DNA from: Platynereis dumerilii
Lineage: Eukaryota; Annelida; Polychaeta; Phyllodocida; Nereididae
Reading direction: 5' to 3'
Assembly: GCA_026936325.1 (NCBI GenBank)
Contig: JAPTHN010000018.1
Location: forward strand, 13,597,658-13,661,657
Length of the DNA stretch: 64,000 bases
The notes under the pieces were generated by a model that did no database searches, was not told the origin of the DNA, and saw only the letters and a program-made list of their open reading frames with translations. A program made the position numbers and the translations under genes. The first letter of the stretch is position 1. Every line of letters begins with the position of its first letter. This document shows positions 11,341-22,724 of this stretch, piece by piece.

Positions 11341-11792
11341 GTAAGGAATCGTCTTTTATATCTAAGATAGATGATTTACAGGTGATTTCATTAGTACACG
11401 ATTCTAAGGTTTTTGGCCCTCAAAATACGTAGCATTTTTGGTTTATCTGATTGGTTCAAATCCAATAGAACGTCACACAGCTGATATATCAATCGTAGTA
11501 AGTACTTGTTTAGCATTGATTCCTCACTGTCAAGTGTGAATGACAAGAATCGTATGGTGATGAAATTGCCTATAACGAAATCAATGCTTCAATATACAAA
11601 GCACAAGCATGACTAACAGGTTTAATGGTACCTACATTATTAAAATATGATAATAATATTAAGTACTTTTGCAGAGCCCATTCCAGTAAACTGCTCATTG
11701 GCAATAAATTAGATTACCTGATATTTCTGTGGTATTTTGCAAAAAGACACATTTTCAGTTGCTTCTTGAAGTCATCCAGGGTTTTTGATTTT
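11341..11792 (+). other. Start of intron 2
   Basis: AT-rich intronic DNA with no recognisable gene or repeat. Confidence 0.4.
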
Positions 11793-12656
11793 TGGTGATG
11801 TGACGGCGAAGGCTCTGTCTTCAAACTTGTTTTGATTCTGTGTGGCTCGTACCTCTAAGAACAGTTTTGCCTAGATCACATGGAGACGTAACAGAGGGTT
11901 CTTGTCGCGGCGTTTCTTTCTTTTCTAGGAAAGTGGGAGGCTCTTAAGCTACATTCAACAATTCGGCGACGATATTTTCGTCTACGGCGCATCTTATACT
12001 TCCTCGCCAAAAGTTCCTAGAAGTCACGTGACTTCATGGTGAGGCAAGAACTTGCTTCATGAAAGATTCAACCGGTTGAATCTTTACGAAGGAAGAAGCC
12101 ACGATGCAAACGACCAGAAAAACCCCCAAAATGATTGGGCAAAGTTAGAGACAGCTTGGGCGAAGTTAGAGCCAGGTTGGGCGAATCTAGAGAGTGCTTG
12201 GGCGAGGCTACTTATCATTGAGTCAATGGAACTTCGGCGAAAAAAGAGAACAACTCGCCGACGCAAACAAGCTGTTGAAACGCCGAAACAGCTACTTACT
12301 TCACCGTAACAGGTATTTGCTAGGGCGTAATAGAGTATTTGTCAGGTGCTTGGGCGATGCTAAAGCTGCTTGGGCGATGCTAGAGCTTGCTTGGGCGATG
12401 CTACTTTAACATGGAAGCAATGGAACTTCACCGAAGCTCCTGCCAACTCGCCGACACAGTCCTGCTCCTCTTTGGGGGTTGCTACGGCTCCAATTACGAG
12501 CGATTCGGCGTAGAAAACGAGTGCCTCGTCGTCCTAGGATCCATCCACGACGATGTATATCCTCTAATTGATTATATAATTGTCCAAAAATGGCTTGAAA
12601 CGCCGAAAGTTGGCGAAACTTGAGTTCCTGGCACCTCTACAACTTCGCCGTCACTT
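11793..12656. repeat. CGCCGA/TCGGCG-rich repetitive segment
   Basis: A GC-richer island with many CGCCGA/TCGGCG words in both orientations. It holds four copies of an 18-19-bp unit close to GCTTGGGCGAAGTTAGAG at 12130-12215 and three related copies at 12350-12405. The phrase CAATGGAACTTCxxCGAA...AACTCGCCGACxC recurs at 12224 and 12417. Its edges carry GTGACGGCGAAG (11799) and its complement (12643). It looks like a non-autonomous transposable element or internally duplicated repeat of unknown family. Short ORFs inside follow the repeat and are not called. Confidence 0.5.
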
Positions 12657-13470
12657 AACCACTCTCGTGAGATCCATGCATTTGTCTCATTATATTATCG
12701 CAAACAATATTGTCAATTTTGCTTGGCATGGTCTTACACATATATATACACATATATGTACAACTTTTTAAATTGTGTCTCCAGCTCATTTGAACCAATT
12801 ATGTGACAAAAACATCATTTCGGGACTCAAAGCAGTGGAAAAAATGGCAAAAATCATGTTATTTCAATATTACATTATGTAAAGAAATTTTGTGTTTCTA
12901 ATAAGTTTGGTATTATATAGTTATAAACTCACTTTCAGGTGTTTAAATCATGTTTCTATCTCATTCATAACCTATTTGTGTGTGTGGCAAAAAATAACTG
13001 CATTTTTTGACGTCTCTCGAAACATTGAAAAAGTTTTTTTCAAAATGCCCATGGTAGGACGTACGTGTCACAGAAATGACTGAAATCACCTGAAATGATC
13101 ATAAATACTTATTTAACTGTATTTGTCCTGTTTTTAGGGGGGCTCTTGCTTGAATTTCACATTTTGATTTTCTTTTTCACTCAATCCTAATAATATACAT
13201 GTATGTAATAATTAAATATTGTAAAGCCTACTTGAATGCCTTAGTTCTGGCAAATGGTGGTGCTATTCAAATGAATAATAATCATAATAATAACTGTTTT
13301 CCATGAATGATACTCAATGAAAACTTTATTTTCAATCTCAGTCTTTACCACTTTTATCATGGTTACACATCCTTATACTTTTAAACCTATCTTGTTATTA
13401 TTACAATTTTTTTTGTCTTTACTAAATGACCTAATTTTATTATTTTTCCGCACTATTGCAGGGAATTGGT
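12657..13470. other. Intron 2, no gene recognised
   Basis: AT-rich DNA with short TATATA and AATAATAAT tracts. No exon or transposon termini are seen. Confidence 0.4.
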
Positions 13471-13479
13471 TTTCTAAAA

Positions 13480-13690
13480 CATCTTGGAAGAAATGAAAAA
13501 AAAGTTGAAAAAAAAAATTTAGGAAAAAAGATTCTCAAAAAAAAAAAATTTGTAAAAAAAGAATTTTGGAAAAGAAATTTAGGGGGAATAAAAATTTTAA
13601 GTAAGAAAAAAGAAATAAGAAAATTTATTAATTTTTTTCAATTGGGAATAGAAAAAAAGATTTTCGGAAAAACGATTTTGGCGGACAATA
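13480..13690. repeat. A-rich degenerate tandem tract
   Basis: A run of GAAAAAAAA/ATTTAGG-like units on the + strand, giving an artefactual Lys-rich ORF. It directly precedes the GC-rich hairpin at 13726. Confidence 0.6.
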
Positions 13691-13725
13691 GTCCCAGGGC
13701 AATATACGAAAATATTTACTGACAA

Positions 13726-13838
13726 TTCCCTGTCAGCGTGCCTCGGCGGTCCGGCGTCGGCCCGGCATCGGTCCGATGTCAGCAGCATCGGACCGGCTTT
13801 GGGCCGACGTTGGGCCGCCGAGGCACGCTGATAGGGAA
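13726..13838. repeat. 113-bp GC-rich hairpin
   Basis: Two arms of about 53 bases, beginning TTCCCTGTCAGCGTGCCTCG and closing with its near-perfect complement, fold around a TCAGCAG loop. The arms contain internal CCGGCxTCGG/CCGACGTTGGG units, so the stem is itself built of short palindromes. It is markedly GC-rich against the AT-rich intron. Such hairpins are common as MITE termini or short foldback elements. Confidence 0.75.
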
Positions 13839-14047
13839 GTGACCAGCTCTCAGCCAATGACAGCACTGCTTTCATGGTGGAGGTATAATAAAAATGAATG
13901 TATCATTATATTATTATTATTGTTAATAAGGGGGTGGGCAATGGATTGGCGACAAAAAAGGTATAAATTTGCCACCAGTCATTGAAAACACAAAAAATGT
14001 TTTTTCCGCACATCTCACAAAGGAGTTTGTTTTAATCCTGTTAGTTT

Positions 14048-17000
14048 GGTGGGTTAGGTCAACAAAATAGGTGGTTGACTTCACTTTCTGATGCAAAGGT
14101 CCCCTTTGGCACAGATGTACCTTGGGTTCATAGGAAAAGATTTATCCAAAGACACCAGTGAGATCACCCCCTGGATTGGAAATACAGCCATTTTTCAAAA
14201 TGGCTGCCGCAAGTGCAAAAAGTCCAATATCTCCTCTTCTATTTCAGCTAGAGAGACAAAATTAGAGTCAAAATATATGTTTTTGGGGTCAGAGAATCCA
14301 TAAAAATAGTTCCTGGGCATGAAAAAACAATATTTACACATTTTATTGTAGCACCTGCTTTAAAGATGGCCAACAAGCAAGGTTGACGGCACCAGGGTTA
14401 GTGAACATTTTGTGTTACTTTGATACCATTAGGTTGCATAATCTGCAAACATTGTTGGAACATCAATCTCTACTCAAAATCAACACACTCTAACACAATA
14501 GAAAAGAAGATATGCCCAACATCAGCATTATTGAAAAATATTTATGTGGTTTTCAAAGCCTCGATCGATCGCATTTTAGCATGCTTATATATATACATTT
14601 CATGATAATTTTTCCAAATCATAATCTACATTGAGGATATTTACTTTCTTGATATCAGCAGAAAGAAACAGCTTTTATATAGACAGCATCAAGCTGTGTT
14701 CTGTTTACCTGTAATTTCAGTTTTCTCCGTTCTTACATGTACATTGTGTCCATTTACTAATTTTTTCATCATCGCAAAGCTTTCATTTTGATAGTCCAGT
14801 AATTCAAGCATCGTATGTATGCTCAGTGAGTGAGAAATAATATATGTCAAATTAATTTCGCTGTACATTTAAGATAGGGGAGACCGGGGCTGGTTGTCAC
14901 AGGGGCAGGTTGTCACACTTTTTATTGCACTAAACTATGGAGTCACACAGCTCAACCAATCATTGTTTATTGCTTTTATAACCCGCTGGAGTATTTTTGA
15001 AAAATCTTGACCCCTGGAAAAGAGTCTGTTAAAAATTTTCTGTCACAAAAAGTATTTTTTTACCTTTAACTTGTATGCAATGTTAGTCTTTATATAATAG
15101 TTGTTGAAAAAGTTAGAGTTAATACACTTACCATATGAACATTTCTTTAAATCATCATTAGAACAAATAGTGAAAATTTTGATAACAACGGCCTTGGTCA
15201 CCCGTTTTTGGAATTTTCATCATTCGGGGCAGGTTGTCACAAAAAGGCGGGGCAGGTTGTCACACTTTTTGGAGCTGGTTGTTACCTATGAGGACCAGGC
15301 TTTTAAACCAAAAAACTAACATAAATATAAATTTGTGCTTTATATATGCTATTGATGACTGAAGATGTACATGCAGATATTGCATTGTGTTTAAATAAAT
15401 TGATTTCAAATTTATATGTAAAATTTTCAAAAAAATTGTAAAAATCCTACACCAGATCAGAATGCTTTCCTGCTGATTGGTAAGCCTTCATTTGTAGCAC
15501 CCTTGTACACAGTAGCATGTTTGTTAAGGTCTTCACTGGGCAAGTAAAGGATTCCTCATATGTCCAAAATACCGTTTCTTGGTCAAGATCTATTCTACAG
15601 AGTTCCACTTCCTGCATTCGAGCTCATAAACAAAAGTGTGACAACCTGCCCCGAGAGTGTGACAACCTGCCCCGAAAATGTGACAACCTGCCCCGAATTC
15701 TGAATTTTAAAAAATGTCCACAAGGACATCAATATTTCTAATGATATAGGTATATATTCACCAGATAGGTTTAAGTCACTCCCCTTTTGCCATTCACACA
15801 GAATGGCAGTGCTCCTGCATCCTTTATATAGAAATAGTAGCATGTTTAAGTTTTACACACTGTGACAACCTGCCCCTGTGACAACCAGCCCCGGTCTCCC
15901 CTAATAGTGTTATTTAAGGCTGTTGTCCAGTCACTTCTGTAGGGTCAATCACGAGACACACTTCACAGCATGTTCTCATATGCTAAGCTAGCAAAGTCAC
16001 CAAGAGAGCACCCCACCAAGCCCAGACTCAGGAGTTTCCACTGCAGGTGTGAAAATATGTTTTGGGCAAAAAATATTGGTGAGGTGTTTGTGGATGATTC
16101 AAGAAGTTTTTTGCAGAACATTCATGGTATGCCATGCCATAGTTAGACATTTCAGACACTCAGTGAACGGAGGTACAATATGTAGCATGTACGACTTGGC
16201 TGAGGGATATGAATTATGCTAAGAAATATTAGCAAATTATCCTGCCCAGTGCCCAGGATATCCAGTTACCACTGTCATGTCTTTGTTTTCTACTCTTTCT
16301 AGCCAGTCAGAGCCATTTTGATGACCAATGTTACTAGGCATAAAGCTTGTAGGGATGGTACATAGCCTTTTAGAGATGTCACAAACTTTTAACTTGCCTT
16401 TATTCCCACTTCAACTGTATCAAGGATGTTTTACTTCTAGTGGTTTGGTTACTTGTATAGAAGAGCTGGTTGATTCAATGCCTATTCCATGTGTAAGAGA
16501 AGTACACATAGCTAAAGAGAATAAGGGGTTGTGATGAATATTGTTGTATTGTAACCAACTATGATAAAGACTCCATGAGCTGCTTGAGGTGGTACCATAA
16601 CTCCAATTTTTTCTGAGGGGCTGATCATTAAATCAGCCACATCTATGCTTATTGTCTTCAATCTGTCATATATAGGCCTACATAACACACACAGCCCACT
16701 GCTATGATGGTTGAATCTGCATTAAGGTTTTGTTGAAATTTGAATAATCTGTTGACCAGAGGAGACTGATCAATACCTAACCCTTTTACAGTTAGAGAGA
16801 TAATAGTCATGTTAGGACTATTGCAATTCTAGTTAAGTCCTGGTCCTGACAGGATGATTGAGTTTGTGGGGTTGATTAGGCTGGTGTCAGAAAAAAAGTC
16901 TGACCTCTGTGCAGCTATCCTCATCCCCCACCAGCATATCAGTAGCTGGACTGACTCTACCCTATTTCATTGAGTCATCGCCTCTCATGACAGTACACTT

Positions 17001-18662
17001 GTTTTCTCTTGAACTAATGGGTTCTTTTCCTGGTTATGAAATGGAATGGGCTGGCAAAATAAGTTGAGACCCTGATAAGACTACATGCCAACTTAGGCAG
17101 TGTCAAGAGCTACATGTGTCTTTAACTAGCTTGTCAATGATGATACTGTACACTGAAAGAGTCCTAGTCATGGTAGTGAAGACAGTCCTGGGTTGAGAGT
17201 CATGTGAGGCTGAGGACGTAGGAGTACTCAGTATATGGTATTCCTCAAGACTATTCAAGCAGCATCTGGAGGAATGAATCAGCCTCACATTAAGATGAAA
17301 GGGAACTGATGAATGACTGCTTCATCAGAAGATACTCATGGTGTAAGATTTTGGCTCCCTTTGAACAATTGCATCATCTAAACATATGTCCTCCAGTGCG
17401 CATTTTAATTAATTCCTTACACAAAAAAAAAGGACATTTTTCTAACTTTTTGCTTACTAGTTTTAGTATTGGTCTTCAAAGATGGTTATGGCTGGCAGGA
17501 AAGGGTAGAAAATCATCAAAATAAACACATGAAAGTGATCACTAGATGTCCTGGGCAGGGGCAGCATACTATTCAAGTTAATATCCCTCAGCTCATCTAA
17601 GTCATGCATGCCACCTCTGTTTACAAGTCATATAGCTTAGCACACTATAAATGTTCTCCACCAGTCTACAAACTTTCATGAATACTGATTAAACCCATTT
17701 CAAACTATTTTTGTATCTCAAAATTACTGACACTCATTTTGTTACTCTGATTGACAAAAACTGCAGTGGCTGGATTATTTCTTGGTGACTACTGTAGCTA
17801 TGCACATAAGAAAATTCAGCCAAATACTATGGCACAGTGTATACATATTAAAAAATCAACTTGTCATATTTTTCATTTACTGAACATACCATGATTGAAT
17901 TGCTGGACAATTAAAATGAAAGCTAAGTGATGACGAAACAATTAGTAAATTGACAGAATGTTTACAAGGTCAGGATACGACGAGATAACTAAAATTAAAT
18001 GGAGCCACAGCTTGATGCTGTTTATGTATAGGCTGTTGATGCTGAATGCTGATATAAGGAATGCAAATGTCCTAAATTTAGATTGTGATTTGGCAAAATT
18101 ATCATGAAAAGCATATTCCAAAATGTGATGGATCAAAGTGAAGAAACTTAAGAGGCTTTGAAGACCACATAAATATTGTTCAATGGAGCTGATATTGAGT
18201 ATGTCTTATTTTTAATTGTGTTAGAGGATGTTCATTTTGAGTAGAGATTGATTTTCCAACATTTTTGGCAGATGATGCAACCTAATGGTATCAAAGTCAC
18301 ACAAAATGTTCACTAACAGTGGCCCTGGTGCTGTCAACCTTGCTTGGCGGCCATTTTTAAAGCAGGGGCTACAATAAAATGTGTAAGTATTGGTTTTTCA
18401 TACTCAGGAACTATTTCAATGGATTCTCTGACCCCAAAAACATATATTTTGACCCTAATTTTGTCTCTCTAGTTGAAATAGAAGCGGAGATATTCGACTT
18501 TTTGCCCTTGCGGCGGCCATTTTGGAAAATAGCTGTATTTCCAATCCAGGGGGTGATCTCATTTGTGTCTTTGGATAAATCTTTTCCGATGACCCCAAGG
18601 TACATCTGTGCCAAAGTGGACCTTTGCATCAGAAAGTGAAGTCAGCTTTGACCTAACCCACC
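14048..18662. mobile_element. Palindromic foldback element 2 (about 4.6 kb, with nested MITE)
   Basis: The ends GGTGGGTTAGGTCAA (14048) and its complement (18648-18662) begin arms of about 800 bp that pair well: 14048-14828 with 17879-18662. Weaker pairing continues to the centre. For example, 15975-16015 pairs with the region near 17800, and 16190-16330 pairs with 17460-17620 (CCTGCCCAG...GATATC/GACATC blocks). Removing the nested 1,025-bp element leaves about 3.6 kb that is almost one giant inverted repeat. It shares GGTCAAAATATATGTTTTTG and the CCATTTT/AAAATGG palindrome with the element at 34501. No transposase is recognised. Confidence 0.7.
14877..15901. mobile_element. TA-flanked MITE with GGGGCAGGTTGTCACA arrays, nested
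   Basis: Perfect inverted ends starting GGGGAGACCGGGGCTGGTTG (14877) and ending with the complement at 15901, flanked by TA on both sides (14875-14876, 15902-15903). A TA target is typical of Tc1/mariner-type elements. Inside, GGCAGGTTGTCAC motifs recur near 14903, 15227 and 15249, and inverted near 15637, 15657, 15676 and 15862. Three tandem inverted copies lie at 15636-15695. No transposase frame is present. It is inserted in the left arm of the larger foldback element, so it is younger. Confidence 0.85.
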
Positions 18663-19433
18663 TACTATGTAGCTGATCTTGGAAATTGTATGCTGTTTCT
18701 TGATAGTTTACTCTTTCCCTCACAAAAAAAGTCCCAAATGCACCTTTGAGAGAAGAGAACACTTTTTTTGTAGGTTTTGCCTTTTTGCTATTGAAGTCAT
18801 GCATCTGGGGTCACATTATTGTCTTGGCCAAATTAAACGAGACTCAATATTTTTCTCAATTTTCCTGAGACTAGCAATGGCAGATCCATACAAGGTTGTC
18901 AGGGAGCCCTAAACTTTTCTTATTATTTGCGAGCGCACCTCCTTCGTCGGTACATTATCATCCAGTAATTCATAGTGTACACTATACTTATTACGGGCTA
19001 CAGATCATGAAGGACCCTGGTGCCCCCCCTCTTTAAAAGAAATAAAATTGCTATTTAATATGTTAGCTTGACATTACCAAGTTTTACAACATTTTCATGG
19101 GTAATTTTCATATTATAAGCCCACATACTTAAAAAAACGTCACGTCATCTTTCCTATGTTTTTATTCAAGTGTCACTAGTTCTTTAAAAATGCTAATGAC
19201 CTACCATTTTAATTCTGCCATCTATTCCTAATAGTCTCAGCTTGCTTGTCACAAAATTTCATTCACTTTTCATGGTTTGGTCTGAACTGCATCATTTCCC
19301 CCCCCCCCTTTTTTTTGTGCACTTTCGGCTTTATATTATTTAATCTTTAAGTTTGCTCAGGAGTACTGTGTCACATGTGGTGTGATATATTTGAAATAGC
19401 CACTCTATTATTGTTGTTTCTTTTCATTTACAG
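18663..19433 (+). other. End of intron 2
   Basis: AT-rich intronic sequence with C and T homopolymer runs near 19300. It ends in the acceptor TTTTCATTTACAG (19421-19433). No other feature is seen. Confidence 0.5.
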
Positions 19434-19743
19434 CCAATTAAAATTCTTGGAGACCATGAAAATATCATTGGGAAGAGATATGCTGACTGTCAAAGACAAA
19501 TACCCTTCAGGACAAATACCCCGGAATGGACGAATGAGCAGCATCTGGAGAGACATGCAGAGGAAGGGAAAGTGTGGGCTAAGAAGATATTTGATGCGAT
19601 TAAAACACTTGCACTGATGTATAAAATAGTGCCTGGCAGCTTCTTAGAGGACAACTGTTACCCACTTTACTATGATTACGAAGTGATTGACGTACTGGAC
19701 ACATGTGAAAAGTGCTTGAAGCAACTGAATGCAAAGGACTCAG
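19434..19743 (+). CDS. Exon 3 of the cGLR gene (Mab-21 C-terminal helical lobe)
   Basis: Acceptor TTACAG|CCA and donor CTCAG|GTACTG enclose 310 bp (103 codons plus one base). Entry is in phase 0, matching exon 2, and exit is in phase 1. The peptide runs PIKILGDHENIIGKRYADCQ, then an amphipathic helix (KVWAKKIFDAIKTLALMYK), then VPGSFLEDNCYPLYYDYEVI. The last block matches the lPxYF...NLL end of Mab-21/cGAS domains. The domain is therefore complete at this exon. If the donor were not used, translation would end six codons later at 19760. The next exon must start in phase 1. Confidence 0.8.
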
Positions 19744-19869
19744 GTACTGTTCATATTTAAATTTGTTAGATTAACTGCAGTTTTTGCAACAATGTCTTTG
19801 ATGGTATTATGCAGAGCAATATTTATCCAGCAAAATTTAATGATTATAGATGCTTGATATGTATATATA

Positions 19870-20614
19870 TCCCTGCCGGGTATAAGATCAAAAAATCATG
19901 GGTGACAAGCTCACTCCTGCCACACCTAAAAACGCATTTCCCAGCCCTCACACTCACCTCAACTATGCACCTATCTTTATAATTCTATCCTCTCATCCTC
20001 ATAACAGCAGAAAACAGTTCCACTGCTGTTTTATTGTCGTTTTCAACGGCAACTGTCCTCTGCCTCCAGGGGCGCATGAATCTGCTCAGTAGTTCTGCTT
20101 ATGACATCGCCAGGGACTGGCGCCACTACTCCATTTTCCCGCCAAAATCATCCACACAGGCCATAGCCAGCCACAGCTCAATAATGCACAGTGGCGATCT
20201 GCATCATATTACCCTAATTTTAAAGCTCTTCTCAAGCCCTTCCCTTCAATTGTATCGTTTGGTATCCTGGTCTGCCACCTGCTTCACCATTTCGCCCCTA
20301 AACCCACTGTCTACAGTGCATCATTCAATCCCATCTCAAGATTGCATGCACCTCTCACAGCAAACACAAAATTGTCAGAACTCACAAAAGTCGTATGCAA
20401 ATATTCATATTATGCCACTTATACTCTCTCACCTCAATCTGCTTACTTCAACGCCACCTACCGTAATGAATACAACAAAGTGCCACTTCACCATTGTTTT
20501 TACGCCATGTACTTTTGTTTTATAATGGTAATGCATGCAGTCATGCACGCAGCTGGGTTGCAGTGTACATAACACTGCACAATCGTCCTGCCTTTTATCA
20601 AAGGGTAAATCTAG
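19870..20614 (+). mobile_element. Non-autonomous Helitron (copy 1)
   Basis: Starts TCCCTGCCGGGTATAAG after an A, and ends AAGGGTAAATCTAG before a T. TC...CTAG with A|T flanks and no target duplication is the Helitron signature. A small CCTTT/AAAGG hairpin lies just before the end. The interior is CT-rich, like the copy at 27251, and has no Rep/helicase. ORFs inside are not supported. Confidence 0.65.
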
Positions 20615-20694
20615 TAGGCCTATAAAGCAGTTATACCATGGTAATATGTGGTGCACCCTCAGGTTTCTTCTTCTTTTGTCGTTATTTTACTCCC

Positions 20695-20875
20695 TCACTT
20701 CCTTGCTACTCCCTCTGTCACTCTGTCACCTCCTCCCTCTCTCCCTCTCTCCCTCTCTCCCTCACTCCCTCACTCCCTCTCTCCCTCACTCCCTCTCTCC
20801 CTCACTCCCTCTCTCCCTCACTCCCTCCCTCCCTCTCTCCCTCTCTCTCTCTCTCTCTCTCTTCCTCTCTCCCTA
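20695..20875. repeat. CTCCCT/CTCT microsatellite
   Basis: Pure pyrimidine repeat of CTCCCTCT and CTCCCTCA units ending in CTCTCTCT. It yields three overlapping Ser/Leu/Pro-rich ORFs that are artefacts. Confidence 0.95.
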
Positions 20876-21336
20876 TGACCTTCTCCTTGCTTCCTCTTTT
20901 TCCCATATTTCCTGTTTTCCTCCCTATTTCTCCCCTTTACCTTCCTTTCTCCCTTTCCAGTTTCTCACAATGCTGTTTCATATTTTCTTTGTTATTGAAG
21001 TTTTTGGAATTGTTTCCCTAAAGATTTTGACATGAGACACAAGATAGGAAGACCCACCTTGATACAGTTGTCAAGGATTGAGCAGTACAGAGAAAATTGA
21101 ATTCTCCCAAACCCTTGATTTAAAATCTCATGATTTTTCAATGGGACGATTCATGACCCCTGTCCCACAGGGGTCCTGGGCTAACTTTAAATAGACATTT
21201 TAGTGGAGAGAAACTATAATGAACAATAGAATAGCTTAATCAGAGATTCATTACAAAGTAATGGTTGTCAGAAATATACTGTACAGGAGCACTGGAGAGA
21301 CTCCTGCAGATTGATGTCAGCTAATTGTTGTTACAG

Positions 21337-21485
21337 AGAATGAGCCACTGATTGAGATATTGGAGAAAACAAATGATATGTATTTTTCACATGATTTGTC
21401 AATGCGGAGAACTGTGACTGAGTTGCCTACAGCACCAGCAACACCAGCAACAGAGCACCTGGGACTAAAGCCCCTTTCCCACTGA
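21337..21485 (+). CDS. Candidate alternative terminal exon of the cGLR gene, ending inside a MITE
   Basis: Acceptor TTGTTGTTACAG|AG is followed by a phase-1 open frame that would join exon 3: ENEPLIEILEKTNDMYFSHD, then LSMRRTVTELPTAPATPATE. Composition is protein-like (charged, no repeat bias). At 21467 the MITE's inverted end begins, and the frame reads LKPLSH and stops at TGA 21483-21485, within the MITE. Either the MITE supplied a new stop codon to a terminal exon, or it broke an internal exon and removed its donor. There is no transcript evidence. Confidence 0.4.
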
Positions 21486-22126
21486 GCACATATGACTACG
21501 TTTGAACACATGGGCTAGATATTTAGTGGATACGCAAATGGTTATGCAGAGCTATGCATTGATATGCAACACAATGCAATGCAAGGCAATACAACGCAAT
21601 GAAACGTGTACAAATGCACTAGGAGGGCATAAAAATTAAACATGTTTAATTTGAACGCATAAGGGCTGCGTTTTAAGCCTGTATGCAATGCAGTGCAAAG
21701 CAGTTTGCAGGCCTAAGTCAGAAATGCAGACTTATGCAGAGTTATTGCAGACTTATGTAATGCCTATGCATGGACAGGCATCAATACGCAGCTGTATGCA
21801 TTGATATGAAAGTAAATTGTAATTTCAAAGCTAATTTGTTGAGTTTTGAGTGGTGTAAGAGGCTATTTTGCAGAACAAAAGACTGCAAAACGCAGACAAT
21901 TGCATTAATATGTATCAATATGCAGTGCATTTGTAAAGTTATTGCAAGGTTATGCACACCAGTTGCAAACATATGTACAGTTCTGCAACTGCTATTCATC
22001 TGGTCATTTAGCATGGGTAATCAGACACAAGAGAAACGCCTACCCCTCTGCATATGTACACATTTTCTAAATTTTACCATTATGCTATGAAACGTGACTA
22101 TATGCATCCAGTGGGAAAGGGGCTTT
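21467..22126. mobile_element. MITE with AAAGCCCCTTTCCCACTG ends
   Basis: An 18-bp perfect inverted repeat, AAAGCCCCTTTCCCACTG at 21467 and its complement ending at 22126, bounds about 660 bp. The interior is full of ATGCA-type words (TTATGCAGA, ATGCAATGC). A target duplication is not clear. No coding capacity is seen. A GTAG simple repeat follows at 22139-22160. Confidence 0.75.
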
Positions 22127-22562
22127 AAGTGGATAGATGGGTAGGTAGGTAGTAGTAGATAAGTAGATGGTGATAACCAAACGTTGTTTTTTTTTAAGTT
22201 AAAAGGTTCTCCTCCTGCTCACTGAAATCTTGGTTGCCCATTGAGTTTAAAACACCTCAGGTTAAACCAGATGACCTCTTATCTCATGTTGCCTTCTGTT
22301 TGCAGTTTGCTATTTTCTGTTGGCAATCTGTTGGTTTTCTGTTTGTCTCTTGTTTGATTGTTTGTTATCATCACCTATTTCTTGTAATGATTTAAAGAGT
22401 GCTCAGCAACAGGAATGTCTTCAGTCCACGTTGCCTGCAGCAACGTGAAGACTGTGATCTAATGAGACACCTGTAAAGACGAAGTCAGAGCAATTTAAAT
22501 ATCAGCCCTGTTCAGATTGTGACTTTTTTGGTTGAGTGTATAATTGTTTGTTGGTGAAACAG

Positions 22563-22724
22563 TCTCAGTCGTTTAGACAGGTCTCTGGTGACGAAACACT
22601 ATTCCAAACATGGGCTTCCTTTTTGGATGAGTCTGAAACTGCGAACTCAATACTTGAGACTGTTCCCAAATTTCTCACTGTTGATGAAATCAGATATACA
22701 TCAAGGCTGCAATATTTGATATGA
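22563..22724 (+). CDS. Weak candidate exon, unknown
   Basis: After GGTGAAACAG the frame reads SQSFRQVSGDETLFQTWASF, then LDESETANSILETVPKFLTV and on to a TGA at 22722-22724. Composition is protein-like. Its acceptor phase (0) does not fit exon 3 directly, but it could follow the 21337 exon if the weak donor ACT|GTGACT there were used. It may be a decayed exon. No domain is recognised. Confidence 0.2.
   Translation, partial: SQSFRQVSGDETLFQTWASFLDESETANSILETVPKFLTVDEIRYTSRLQYLI

Noticed and set aside
13456-13722. Lys-rich 88-codon ORF after a splice-like acceptor
   Set aside because: Arises from the A-rich tract; composition is low complexity and no domain is seen.
20535-21035. Three overlapping Ser/Leu/Pro-rich ORFs
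   Set aside because: Translation of the CT-rich microsatellite.
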